Shown here one piece after another: positions 32,581 to 40,699 of a DNA stretch of 64,000 nucleotides. The translations under genes and the position numbers were made by a program. The stretch comes from Leifsonia sp040686855 (GTDB lineage: Bacteria; Actinomycetota; Actinomycetes; Actinomycetales; Microbacteriaceae), in the NCBI RefSeq assembly GCF_040686855.1, contig NZ_JBFBOG010000001.1:806001-870000 (forward strand). The letters run 5' to 3'. The notes below the pieces were generated by a model that saw nothing but the letters and a program-made list of their open reading frames with translations, ran no database searches and was not told the DNA's origin. The first letter of the stretch is position 1. Each line of letters starts with the position of its first letter.

Positions 32581-32682
32581 CATCGCCGAACCGGAAGTTA
32601 TAAGTAGAGGGCAATTTCCGACACGACGAGACTGCCTGGCTTCGGAAGTCCAGAAACAACGCGTGAGGGAGGTAAGTGCATT

Positions 32683-35409
32683 TTGCGAGGTGGAGTCGCC
32701 AGATGGAAGCGAGGACAGCGGTCCAACGGAGTCAAGCAAGCGGTCAACTACGCCTTCAGCGGGGTCTGTGACGCCACCCTCACCGCCAAAACCGCCGACG
32801 GGGTCATCGCGGCCGCCGGCTACGCCGACGCGGTGATGACCCGGTACATCGTCGAAAACGGGAGCATCCGCGACGACCTCCTCACCCGAGAGCAGCTCAG
32901 AGAATGGGTAGACGCGATCGACCCGCTCACCGGTGGGCGCCGGGGCCGCGACCTCGAGTCCCCGGTCGCGGATTTGATTCTGGATGCGACGATCAACGCA
33001 CCGAAGTCGTTCTCCATCGCCGCCATGCTCGACCCCGAGTTGGCCGCCGCCTACGAGGACCTCCAAGACCGGCTCCGCGATCGGATTGTGAAGCTGTGGC
33101 AGTCGGAGCTCAACGCTCGCCGCGGCAGAGGCGGCGCCATCCGCGAGAACCTGGCCCGGATTGAAGTCGTCGAGCTCCGGCACGAGCGCTCCCGGTCTCT
33201 GGACCCGCACAAGCATCGCCACCTGTGGCTCAACGTCAAAGTCCAAGGCGTCGACGGCAAGTGGTCCAACATCGACACTCGTGTCGCATTGCGGTTCCAG
33301 AACATGATCAACGCCGAAGGCGACCTCGCCTCCCGCACCGACCCCGCATGGATCGGCGCCCTCGCCGCGAAAGGGTTCACCCTCAACGAGGACGGAGAGA
33401 TCGCCCAGCTGCAGCACCTGGTGCGACCGTTGTCGAAGCGGTCCGCACAGATCGAGGCCAACAAGATTGCCCGCACCGCTTGGTGGAGGCGGCAGCACCC
33501 CGGGCAGGAACCGTCCCACGATGTGCTCAGCCAGATCGACCAATGGGCGTGGGCCGTCGGCCGGCCCAACAAGCCAGGCGAGCTGGACGAAGACGACTGG
33601 GCCGCATTCGTCCGTGAAGAACTACATTCCGCCGACCCGACCATTGGAATGCAGCATTCTCCTGCGACACTGCATCCTCTTGCCGTCGAGGAACTCGACA
33701 TCGAAATGCTGGCAGCCAAGGCCGTTGTCGACGCGGACGCCCGCTCAACCGGCAGCGGTGGTCGCTTCAGCGCGATGGACGTGCGAGCCGGCGCGCTCCG
33801 GGCCATCGCCGCCACCGGCGTTGTCGCCGAGCGGAACGTCCTCGCGAATCTCGCTGAGGAAGTCGTGGAGCGCTCGCACACGGTGACACTGATCTCCGAG
33901 CCGGACGTCCCGAAGCACGTCAAGCACCTGATGGCAGTCTCCACCGCCACATTGAAAGCCACCCTCGCTCAGAAGGTCGACGCGTTCTCCGAGCCGGGGC
34001 AGACCCTGGACACGGATGAGGTCGCCGCGATCGGACGGGCGATTGAGCCCGATCGGACGCTCGATGAAGCCCAGCTGGCTGGCGCGGCCGCGATCGGCGG
34101 CACATCCCGCAACGTCGTTATCTCCGGCCCCGCCGGCACCGGAAAGACCACGATGCTCAAAGTGGCCGGCGCAGCGCTTCGGCGGCGCGGCCACAAGATG
34201 ATCATCGTCGCGCCAACCAAGAAGGCTTCCGCTGTCGCCGGACGCGAAACACTGAGCGCATCATCGTCCCTCCACCAGCTTCTCCACGAGTTCGGATGGC
34301 GTTGGGCGACTACCGCATCCGGCGCAACCGAGTGGCGGCGACTCTCGATTGGCGAGGTTGACCCGACCACGGGCGGCAGCTATCGCGGCCCCCGCACCCG
34401 CATCGACCCTGGCGATCGCATTGTCGTGGACGAGGCCGGCATGCTGGACCTCGAGGCCGCCTTCGCGCTGCTCGATGTCATACGTGACACTTGCGCGGGC
34501 GTCGCGCTCGTCGGAGACCAGCAACAAGCCCTGCCAGTCGGGCACTCGGGCGCCATGGCTTTATTTTGGCGCCGCTCGCCAGACCGGGTGGAGCTCGCGA
34601 CCACCCATCGCTTTAGCGACCCGGCCTGGGCGGACATCGCGCTTCGGCTCCGCGACCCTCGTGGCAAGGATGCGATGCACGGGGTCGCCGAAGACCTCGT
34701 TCGAACCGATAGTGTCGTGCTGACCAATAGCGATCTCGCTGCTCGCGAGGCGATGGTCGAAGGGTGGTTCGACGCCACACGCGATCGCGAGACGATAGCG
34801 CTAGTCGCGGCAACGCATGCCGAAGCCCAGGAGATCAGCGAAGCGATCCAACGCCGACGGATCGAGTCCGGGGACGTGTGCCCCGGACGTGCGCTTTCCG
34901 GACAATCGGGTAAGGCAATTTTCGTCGGTGACTTTGTCCAGACCCGCCGCAACGACACCTCTGCCGACGTGCAGAACCGCCAGAACTGGATCGTCAAGAC
35001 CATCGGCGACGACCACGCGATCTTGGCAGCGAGCACCGACACGACCGATCTACGGAAGGTCAGCCTCGACTACGCTGCATCGCATATCCATCTCGCCTAC
35101 GCCACGACGGTCTACGGCGTCCAAGGCGAGACGACCGATCGTGCTCTCGTTGGTCCAGGCGTCGACGCTGCCGGCCTCTACGTCGGCCTCACTCGCGGGA
35201 AGAAGCACAACGCCGCCGTACTAATCGCTCCTACTGAGGACTCCGCGAGCTCGCAGCTGGTCGAGATGATGCAACGCCGGCCGCTGGAAGAGACGATAGA
35301 GAAGTCGAGAGCGGCAGCGCAGACCGAACTCATACGGGCGGCCCAATCGTCCGCCGCCCCGATCATAGCAGCGCGCGATCGTGAACTCGCGTCGGTCGGC
35401 CTCAAATGA
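32683..35409 (+). CDS. MobF/TraA-type conjugative relaxase-helicase
   Basis: The 908-residue protein from TTG 32683 has an N-terminal relaxase domain. The candidate catalytic tyrosine is Y55 (VMTRYIVENGS), and the metal site is the motif III pattern H167...SLDPHKHRHLWLN with H176, H178 and H180. A RecD-like helicase follows: Walker A SGPAGTGKTTM (about 485), VVDEAGMLDL, GDQQQALPVG, TTHRF and near the end YGVQGETTDRALVG and YVGLTRG. It would nick oriT and unwind the transferred strand. GGAGGT nine bases upstream supports the TTG start. The protein is shorter than some TraA relaxases, and no coupling protein or pilus genes accompany it. Confidence 0.88.
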   Translation: MRGGVARWKRGQRSNGVKQAVNYAFSGVCDATLTAKTADGVIAAAGYADAVMTRYIVENGSIRDDLLTREQLREWVDAIDPLTGGRRGRDLESPVADLILDATINAPKSFSIAAMLDPELAAAYEDLQDRLRDRIVKLWQSELNARRGRGGAIRENLARIEVVELRHERSRSLDPHKHRHLWLNVKVQGVDGKWSNIDTRVALRFQNMINAEGDLASRTDPAWIGALAAKGFTLNEDGEIAQLQHLVRPLSKRSAQIEANKIARTAWWRRQHPGQEPSHDVLSQIDQWAWAVGRPNKPGELDEDDWAAFVREELHSADPTIGMQHSPATLHPLAVEELDIEMLAAKAVVDADARSTGSGGRFSAMDVRAGALRAIAATGVVAERNVLANLAEEVVERSHTVTLISEPDVPKHVKHLMAVSTATLKATLAQKVDAFSEPGQTLDTDEVAAIGRAIEPDRTLDEAQLAGAAAIGGTSRNVVISGPAGTGKTTMLKVAGAALRRRGHKMIIVAPTKKASAVAGRETLSASSSLHQLLHEFGWRWATTASGATEWRRLSIGEVDPTTGGSYRGPRTRIDPGDRIVVDEAGMLDLEAAFALLDVIRDTCAGVALVGDQQQALPVGHSGAMALFWRRSPDRVELATTHRFSDPAWADIALRLRDPRGKDAMHGVAEDLVRTDSVVLTNSDLAAREAMVEGWFDATRDRETIALVAATHAEAQEISEAIQRRRIESGDVCPGRALSGQSGKAIFVGDFVQTRRNDTSADVQNRQNWIVKTIGDDHAILAASTDTTDLRKVSLDYAASHIHLAYATTVYGVQGETTDRALVGPGVDAAGLYVGLTRGKKHNAAVLIAPTEDSASSQLVEMMQRRPLEETIEKSRAAAQTELIRAAQSSAAPIIAARDRELASVGLK

Positions 35410-35417
35410 TCGAGCCG

Positions 35418-35822
35418 CTAATCCTGCCGGGCGTGAGCCATTGCGAACAGCTCGCGGCCAAGCAAGTTGACGCCATCCAGCGTCCCACCTTGAGGGTCGA
35501 ACCCGAATATGGCAATTCCGAACTCGTCGGCCCTCACCCGCGCGGCGGGGATCACGCCACGACGAGCGAAGATCAGCGCTCTACGACCGTCAACGGCGGC
35601 GACGGCCGCCGCATGCTCAACCAGGCCGATCTCGACGTTCCCCGTCTTGTTTTCGACCCACGCCAGGTAGCCGGCACTGTAGAGGTCACAAGCCTGAACC
35701 GAAGATCCACCGGCCACGACTGTGTCCGCTGCGCCGAGGTAGATCATCCAGTCGCGGCACAGTTCGATTGCTTCATCGTCCGAAACTCCCCAGGGTTTCG
35801 GCTTCGGAGCCCGTCCTTCCAC
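35418..35822 (-). CDS. Mrr-like restriction endonuclease-fold protein
   Basis: The 134-residue protein has CDLYSAGYLAWVENKTGNVEIGLVEHAAAVAAVDGRRALIFARRGVIPAARVRADEFGIAIFGFD. The D...E-x-K core and the following segment resemble Mrr-type PD-(D/E)xK nucleases that cut foreign or modified DNA, where a similar 'FTPAA...GI' stretch is common. No DNA-binding winged helix is present, so it may be a minimal or partner-dependent nuclease. It is convergent with the relaxase (8-bp gap) and divergent from the integrase. Confidence 0.6.
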   Translation of the reverse strand: MEGRAPKPKPWGVSDDEAIELCRDWMIYLGAADTVVAGGSSVQACDLYSAGYLAWVENKTGNVEIGLVEHAAAVAAVDGRRALIFARRGVIPAARVRADEFGIAIFGFDPQGGTLDGVNLLGRELFAMAHARQD

Positions 35823-35960
35823 AAGACCAGTCTGCCCGAGACTGCTGTCCTCGCTAGGTGGGAGCTGCGTCCGGACGACGGGATGTCAGCGCTCGCGCGT
35901 AGCCTGACACCACCGACGTCATCGAGGCGCAGGGCCCCGATCGGCGATTGGAGCTGAGGC

Positions 35961-37094
35961 ATGGGGAGCATTCACGCGTATGAGGCGGGAGGCGGCAAGC
36001 GCTATCGCGTCCAGTACAGAACGCCTGAGCACGCACTAACTGGCAAGCGCGGATTTCGAACGAAGCGAGATGCCGAACTCTTTCTAGCATCCATTGAGGT
36101 CGCCAAGGCTCGAGGCGAGTTCATGGACGCTCGAGCGTCGCGGTCTACGATCAGCGCCCTGGGTGCTGAGTGGCTGGCCAATCAACACCATCTGAAGCCC
36201 TCGTCACTCCGTCCCGTCGAGATCGCCTGGCGACTTCACGTCGAACCAAAATGGGGAAGCCGACGGGTAGGGGAAATCCGCCATTCGGAGGTCCAAAACT
36301 GGGTCACCGCCTTCACCAAGGGCGATGGCAAACCGCGCTCGGCGACAACTGTCCTACGCGCCTATGGTGTTCTCGCTGGCATTCTCGACACCGCAGTGAT
36401 GGATCGCCGAATCCCGTTGAACCCGGCGCGAGGCGTCAACCTTCCTCGAAAGCTGAAGGGAAAGCATAGGTACCTTAGTCACGCGCAAGTCGAGCTCCTC
36501 GCTGACAGCGCTAAGAAGCACCGGACCATGGTCCTTTTCCTCGCCTACACCGGCCTGCGGTGGGGCGAAGCAATTGCGCTGCATGTTGGCGATGTTGATT
36601 TGAATCGTCGACGTGTCGATGTGCACGAAAACGCAGTTGAGGTCTCGGGCACGATCCATGTCGGTACGCCTAAAACGGGCGAAGCTCGCAGCGTCCCGTT
36701 TCCGCCGTTCCTCGCTCCGCTCCTTAGGGCGATCACAGAGCACAAGACCTCATCCCAATTGGTCTTCGGCGACGGGGATAACTACCTGCGCCAACCAGAT
36801 CGTCGCCGCGGTTGGTACGTTTACGCGATCGCGCGGACGCAGGCCGTCGACAAGAATTTCCCACGTGTCACGATCCATGACCTACGGCACACTGCCGCGA
36901 GCCTGGCGATCAGCGCGGGAGCCAACGTCAAGGCTGTGCAGCGAATGCTGGGCCATTCGTCGGCCGCCATGACATTGGACACTTATGCCGATCTCTTCGA
37001 CGATGACCTGGACGTCGTTGCTACCACCCTCGACCGAGCACGCTCAATAGCAATCGGATTGAATTCAACCGACCAAACTAGCGAACTCTATTGA
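35961..37094 (+). CDS. Tyrosine-recombinase integrase
   Basis: This 377-residue enzyme has an N-terminal arm-binding domain (GKRYRVQYRTPEH...GFRTKRDAELFLASIE), a SAM-like core-binding domain (about 60-160) and a catalytic domain with the RKHRHY set: R in TGLRWGEA, K in TPKTGEAR, HxxR in HDLRHTAAS, H in MLGHSSAAMT and Y in TLDTYADLF. It should catalyse integration into and excision from the tRNA-Ser 3' end. It lies about 2.6 kb from attR rather than directly next to it, separated by the DUF262/HEPN-like gene pair. No separate excisionase gene was seen. Confidence 0.95.
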   Translation: MGSIHAYEAGGGKRYRVQYRTPEHALTGKRGFRTKRDAELFLASIEVAKARGEFMDARASRSTISALGAEWLANQHHLKPSSLRPVEIAWRLHVEPKWGSRRVGEIRHSEVQNWVTAFTKGDGKPRSATTVLRAYGVLAGILDTAVMDRRIPLNPARGVNLPRKLKGKHRYLSHAQVELLADSAKKHRTMVLFLAYTGLRWGEAIALHVGDVDLNRRRVDVHENAVEVSGTIHVGTPKTGEARSVPFPPFLAPLLRAITEHKTSSQLVFGDGDNYLRQPDRRRGWYVYAIARTQAVDKNFPRVTIHDLRHTAASLAISAGANVKAVQRMLGHSSAAMTLDTYADLFDDDLDVVATTLDRARSIAIGLNSTDQTSELY

Positions 37095-37912
37095 TTTCGC
37101 GCAGCTCGATCCTCAGCCACTCGAACAAACTTGCAGTTGTCCCGCGATAGATCATCTCTCAGCCCTTCGCCGATCGCGTTCGCTGCGGCAACGAAATGTC
37201 CACGAATTGTCTCAATACACCGGTACGTTGCCAGCGGACTCATGTCTGCTCGCATCGACAAGAAGAGTTCATTGTCTAGCGACCCCGTTGCCGGATCGTA
37301 AGTCGCGTGCTCGCCAAAGAAGTAGACGCCTCCGGAATAGCCGAGCCGTTCCTCGCCGGGAGTGATCGGCCCAGTAGGAATGGCGGAATAGAGCTGGCGA
37401 GCAAGGGTCCGCCGCCGATCCTCCGTGATCGGCGATCCGTACCCGTGCACGTAGAGATCCCTGAGGCTTCGGATTGCTCGGAACCCACCGCCGTTCACAT
37501 TAAAGGGCCTCTTGAGCGTTGTCTTGAAAAAGAGGGACTCGAGCTCGCGTGTCCATGTCGCCCCGTTCGGAAAGATCCAAGGTCCAGGGTCAACCAGTTG
37601 TTCTTTGGCGAGGAGAGCAAGCCCTACCTCGCACAGCGAAACGGCGCGCACAATCGCCATCAGGCCGGCGTGGGCCTCAATGTCCCATGGGTTGAATCCG
37701 AGCTGTTGCTCCGCGTCCCAGATCGCGTCTCCGCCGTCATAATCTTCCTGGTCGTTTGCTTCCAAGAAGCGATCGTATGCAGCGTCGAATACGGCATGAG
37801 TGCTGGAAACGAGGTATCGGTGCATCGCGAGAATTCCGTCAAGCTCCTGGTCGACCTCGTCCAGCATTAGGTCCGAACGATATGGGTCCGTTAGCAGGTC
37901 CAGAAATCGCAT
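37088..37912 (-). CDS. HEPN-like protein with Rx4H motif, possible RNase effector
   Basis: This mostly helical protein is about 274 residues from ATG 37912 (GTG 37930 is an alternative, adding six residues). The central segment RAIRSLRDLYVHGYGSP contains R-D-L-Y-V-H, the Rx4-6H motif of HEPN domains that act as metal-independent RNases in toxin and abortive-infection systems. No other known domain is recognised. It lies 29 bp (11 bp for the GTG start) after the DUF262/HNH gene on the same strand, so the two are probably cotranscribed. Its stop overlaps the convergent integrase stop. The composition is A+T-rich compared with the flanks. Confidence 0.6.
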   Translation of the reverse strand: MRFLDLLTDPYRSDLMLDEVDQELDGILAMHRYLVSSTHAVFDAAYDRFLEANDQEDYDGGDAIWDAEQQLGFNPWDIEAHAGLMAIVRAVSLCEVGLALLAKEQLVDPGPWIFPNGATWTRELESLFFKTTLKRPFNVNGGGFRAIRSLRDLYVHGYGSPITEDRRRTLARQLYSAIPTGPITPGEERLGYSGGVYFFGEHATYDPATGSLDNELFLSMRADMSPLATYRCIETIRGHFVAAANAIGEGLRDDLSRDNCKFVRVAEDRAARNQ

Positions 37913-37941
37913 CGTCCAAGCACTCTCCACATGTCCGCGAG

Positions 37942-39534
37942 TTACTCCGGAAGACCTGTATTCATTAGGTCCTCAGCGTCAATAAGCAAGTCAGAAGCCC
38001 GTTCCAAGATGAATTCACCCCAGTCGTCCGAGAAGAGTTCCACCGGGACGATTTGCGAGGTCAGGATGTCATCTATCGGGCTGCCCATCAGGGAGCGGTA
38101 CTGTGAGGGCGCCTTGTCCGAGATCTCCCGGTTCTCGGCGCGGCTTAGGAATGCGAAGTTCGCTAAACAGTCGAGTCTGATGCCCTTCAGATCCACGCTG
38201 TTGTTCACCAGATAGGCCTTCGGGAAGCAGTGGTGATACTCCCGTCGATTCGGTTCAGCCAAGACTGTCTCGAGCGGTATGAGCGAGCCGCTCATAAACG
38301 AGCGCGGATGGTGTCCGGCAAGTTGCAGTATGAACGCCTTCGTGGCGACCGTCCCGGTGTTGAAGCCGCGAGCTGTATAGAACCCGAGGTCGATGGCGAC
38401 CCCGACGTCATCCAGCGTGTTTGGCTCGCCGTTCCGCAGTTTCAGTGCCTGTTGAACGTCCGCCTTGACGTTGCGCGAAGGGTTTCCGCTGTACCGATGT
38501 GTGAAGGACGTTCGCCAGAACCATCGAAGCAACGTGTCACGATCCGAAGAGGAGACCGACTGCCCCTGCCGTTTGGAAAAGTATGCACATAGCGGGACTA
38601 GGAGCGCTGAATACGGAAGGAACCTTAGATGCCTTGCGTGAATGTTGTGCCGAAGAAAATCGATCGCGCCCTCAAGCGATCTGATGACCGTCTCGAACTG
38701 CTCCCGAACCTCAGCCCCATTAACGTCGATGAGTGCCGTTGGTGAGGGATCACCCCTCAGTACGGCCGCAGTGCAGCGCAACATGAGGTCGTTGTCCGTC
38801 CCGACATCGTGAAACCCAAACTCGTCAAATCGCTCGGCGAGGTCTTCGAAGCGCGACTGTAAGTCGAAGTCCTCGCTCCAGGTCCACGCCGTCAACAACT
38901 GGAACGTGTCAAGCTTGATCCCCAGTCGATTAACCCGCTCAAACACGATCGCAACGCTTGCCCGGTCCTCTTCAGCGAAGGTCTCGACGGGGATGAGGGT
39001 TCCCGTGAAGCGGGACTGGACTTGAACGATCTCGGTAAGTCGTTCGTCGTCCAATTGCCGCTGCTCTTGAGCAAACGTCACAGGGTCGAAGAAGGAGCGA
39101 AGAGCAAAGTGACGATCGATATTGACATCTTCTGCGGCCAAAGCGACGAACTTCGAGTCCTGGGCGTCGGACTGAGCTTCAAAGTCGTAGTAGATCGGCA
39201 GCCAGACTGCGGGATCTTCGGCTTGCTCTGGCAGGACCGTTTGGAAGGCGGCGAATATCGACGTGATGCGTTGTTGGCCGTCGAGAACGTAGTCGATTGG
39301 GTAATCGGCCTCAGGATCGGGAAGTTCAAATCCGCCCAGCCGCTTTTCCGTGCGGAGCACGGTCCTTGTTCGCCAAAGCAGCACAGATCCAAACGGATAG
39401 CCCTTGAATATCGAGTCCATGAGGAGCGCCGCCCGATCGGGGTCCCAAACAAAATTGCGCTGGAATCCCGGCACACGAATTTCACCATGAATGACGCGCT
39501 CAATGAGTCTTTGGATCTGTATGGGCTCGCTCAC
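37942..39534 (-). CDS. DUF262 plus HNH (GmrSD-like) protein, probable defence nuclease
   Basis: From GTG 39534, preceded by GAGGGAG, the 530-residue protein begins MSEPIQIQRLIERVIHGEIRVPGFQRNFVW, the DUF262 start, with the DGQQR nucleotide motif at 85-89 (ParB/sulfiredoxin-like NTPase). The C-terminal region has HHCFPKA at 434-440, then N459, and ENREISDKAPSQY at 467-479. That is the His-Me/HNH pattern of DUF1524-type nucleases. DUF262 with DUF1524 is the architecture of GmrSD type IV restriction enzymes, which cut modified phage DNA, and of related systems such as BrxU. It sits next to attR and heads a two-gene operon with the HEPN-like protein. Confidence 0.85.
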   Translation of the reverse strand: MSEPIQIQRLIERVIHGEIRVPGFQRNFVWDPDRAALLMDSIFKGYPFGSVLLWRTRTVLRTEKRLGGFELPDPEADYPIDYVLDGQQRITSIFAAFQTVLPEQAEDPAVWLPIYYDFEAQSDAQDSKFVALAAEDVNIDRHFALRSFFDPVTFAQEQRQLDDERLTEIVQVQSRFTGTLIPVETFAEEDRASVAIVFERVNRLGIKLDTFQLLTAWTWSEDFDLQSRFEDLAERFDEFGFHDVGTDNDLMLRCTAAVLRGDPSPTALIDVNGAEVREQFETVIRSLEGAIDFLRHNIHARHLRFLPYSALLVPLCAYFSKRQGQSVSSSDRDTLLRWFWRTSFTHRYSGNPSRNVKADVQQALKLRNGEPNTLDDVGVAIDLGFYTARGFNTGTVATKAFILQLAGHHPRSFMSGSLIPLETVLAEPNRREYHHCFPKAYLVNNSVDLKGIRLDCLANFAFLSRAENREISDKAPSQYRSLMGSPIDDILTSQIVPVELFSDDWGEFILERASDLLIDAEDLMNTGLPE

Positions 39535-39637
39535 AGTGCTCCCTCGCTCTAGGGCGAGGCTAGCAGCCATGCTCACGAACGCTAGGAGGGCACAGCCGGC
39601 CTTTACCCTTCCCTCGGACGGAGGGCGTGCCAGCATG

Positions 39638-39657
39638 TGTAGTCAAAATGTAGTCAA
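39638..39657 (+). repeat. Arm-type direct repeat pair, right end
   Basis: Two copies of TGTAGTCAA separated by AA, identical to 6563-6582, lie about 70 bp inside attR. Matching repeats inside both ends in the same orientation are expected if they are arm sites from one circular attP. Confidence 0.65.
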
Positions 39658-39682
39658 ACAGCGCGAGCCCAGGCAGAAGAAA

Positions 39683-39719
39683 CCCCCGCATCCCTTGTGA
39701 AAGCTGGGATCGCGGGGGC
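39683..39719 (-). terminator. Hairpin directly downstream of the reconstituted tRNA-Ser
   Basis: CCCCCGC-ATCCC and GGGAT-CGCGGGGG form a 12-bp stem with one bulged G and an 11-nt loop, followed on the minus strand by TTTC. It lies inside the element, 7 bp from the tRNA 3' end, so the element supplies a new terminator to the tRNA gene it has reconstituted. Confidence 0.65.
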
Positions 39720-39726
39720 TTCATAT

Positions 39727-39755
39727 TGGCGGTACCGGTGGGATTTGAACCCACG
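39727..39755 (-). repeat. attR: 29-bp core within the tRNA-Ser 3' end (copy 2)
   Basis: Identical to 6433-6461. This copy completes the functional tRNA gene and marks the right end of the element. Confidence 0.85.
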
Positions 39756-39816
39756 GTGGGCTTTCACCCACACAACTTTTCGAGAGTTGCACCTTCGGCC
39801 GCTCGGACACGGTACC
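39727..39816 (-). tRNA. tRNA-Ser (anticodon CGA)
   Basis: The complementary strand folds into a class II tRNA of 90 nt. The acceptor stem is GGTACCG/CGGTACC, the anticodon stem CAACT/AGTTG encloses the loop CTCGAAA (anticodon CGA, reading UCG), there is a long variable arm GTGGG/CCCAC, and the T arm has GTTCAAAT. The CCA end is encoded. It is the integration site of the element and remains intact because the 29-bp core replaced its 3' end exactly. Confidence 0.93.
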
Positions 39817-39904
39817 GCGGACTATCGTACGCGATTCCGACGGACGACTCCAATCGGGCGGCCCCCGCTTTCCGCGTCGGTGGTCGGGGGTTACTGTTCC
39901 GTCC

Positions 39905-40699
39905 ATGAGAGCTCTCCGCCGTCTCCTTGTCGCCATCGTGAGCCTGGGCGTGACCGCCGTCCTGGCCGGCGTCGGATGGCAGCGCATCCAGGCGAAGCGC
40001 GTCGCTGTCGCCGAGGGGCGCGTACGGCTCAACGAGCTGCTTCCCGTGCACTCGAAGTGGTGGCGGGATGCGGCGAAGGACCCCGGTGAACTGCTCTACG
40101 TCGCCATCGGGGACAGTGCCGCGCAGGGCATCGGGGCCTCCGCGCCCAAGAACAGCTACGTCGGCGTCATCGCAGACCACCTTCGGGCGGTGACCGGGCG
40201 CACCGTACGCGTCGTCAACCTCTCCGTCTCGGGTGCGACGGTCGCGCTGGCGGTCGCGGACCAGCTTCCGCGGTTCGCGAGCCTGCGGCCCGACATCGTG
40301 ACCGTTTCCATCGGCGCCAACGACATCGCCGCGTTCGACGCCGCGCGGTTCCGGGAGGGGATGCGCAAGGTCTTCGCCGCCGTGCCCGACCACACCATCG
40401 TGGCCGATCTCCCCTACTTCTACCTGCCCTGGAACGAGAGGAAGGTCGCCGAGGGCAACCGCATCCTCGAGGAGGAGGCGGCCTCGCGGGGGCTGACCGT
40501 CGTCCCGCTGCACGAGACGATGCGGCGCGAGGGACTGCGCGGCGCGTTCACGCAGTTCGCCGAAGACCTCTTCCACCCCAACGACCGCGGCTACCGCGTG
40601 TGGGCGTCCGCCTTCCTGCCGGCGGTCACGGCGCGCGCACGCGCCCTGTTCCCGCGGACCGGCGAGCCGGTGGAGCAGGAGGAAGCGCTCAGCGCCTGA
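39905..40699 (+). CDS. SGNH/GDSL hydrolase with N-terminal membrane anchor
   Basis: The 264-residue protein has one N-terminal hydrophobic segment (about 5-24) and then the SGNH blocks: YVAIGDSAAQGIGAS (nucleophile), a Gly in LSVSGATV, SIGANDIAAF (block III) and DLFHPNDRGYRVWA with the catalytic Asp and His. It is probably anchored outside the membrane and acts on an acyl ester. This is the first chromosomal gene right of the element. It is convergent with the next hydrolase gene, overlapping by 11 bp. Confidence 0.88.
   Translation: MRALRRLLVAIVSLGVTAVLAGVGWQRIQAKRVAVAEGRVRLNELLPVHSKWWRDAAKDPGELLYVAIGDSAAQGIGASAPKNSYVGVIADHLRAVTGRTVRVVNLSVSGATVALAVADQLPRFASLRPDIVTVSIGANDIAAFDAARFREGMRKVFAAVPDHTIVADLPYFYLPWNERKVAEGNRILEEEAASRGLTVVPLHETMRREGLRGAFTQFAEDLFHPNDRGYRVWASAFLPAVTARARALFPRTGEPVEQEEALSA

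Larger units (their letters stand above)
32342..32682. other. Intergenic region upstream of the relaxase with hairpins, candidate oriT
   Basis: No gene is seen. The region contains a perfect hairpin CGGTTTTG-CGCGT-CAAAACCG (32393-32413) and a nested pair of inverted repeats, GGTTTCG/CGAAACC (32536-32542 and 32574-32580) enclosing CGCGCGC-CAAAT-GCGCGCG (32557-32575). MobF origins of transfer usually lie next to the relaxase gene and contain inverted repeats at the nick site, so this is the best candidate for oriT. Confidence 0.5.
6433..39755. mobile_element. ~33.3-kb integrative mobilisable element in tRNA-Ser(CGA)
   Basis: The two ends carry an identical 29-bp sequence (6433-6461 and 39727-39755), the 3' end of tRNA-Ser including CCA. 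Only the right copy belongs to a complete tRNA. Between them lie a tyrosine integrase (35961-37094), a MobF-type relaxase-helicase (32683-35409), paired TGTAGTCAA repeats 75-100 bp inside each end, catabolic cargo and probable defence genes. The right part (about 35.4-39.7 kb) is visibly richer in A+T than the flanks. No replication initiator, TraB/FtsK translocase, coupling protein or mating-pore gene was found, so it is best described as an integrative mobilisable element or a decayed conjugative one. Confidence 0.85.

Noticed and set aside
32683..35409. The relaxase as evidence for a full conjugative element
   Set aside because: I looked for TraB/FtsK, VirB4, VirD4 and replication genes within 6433-39755 and saw none, so self-transfer is not supported.
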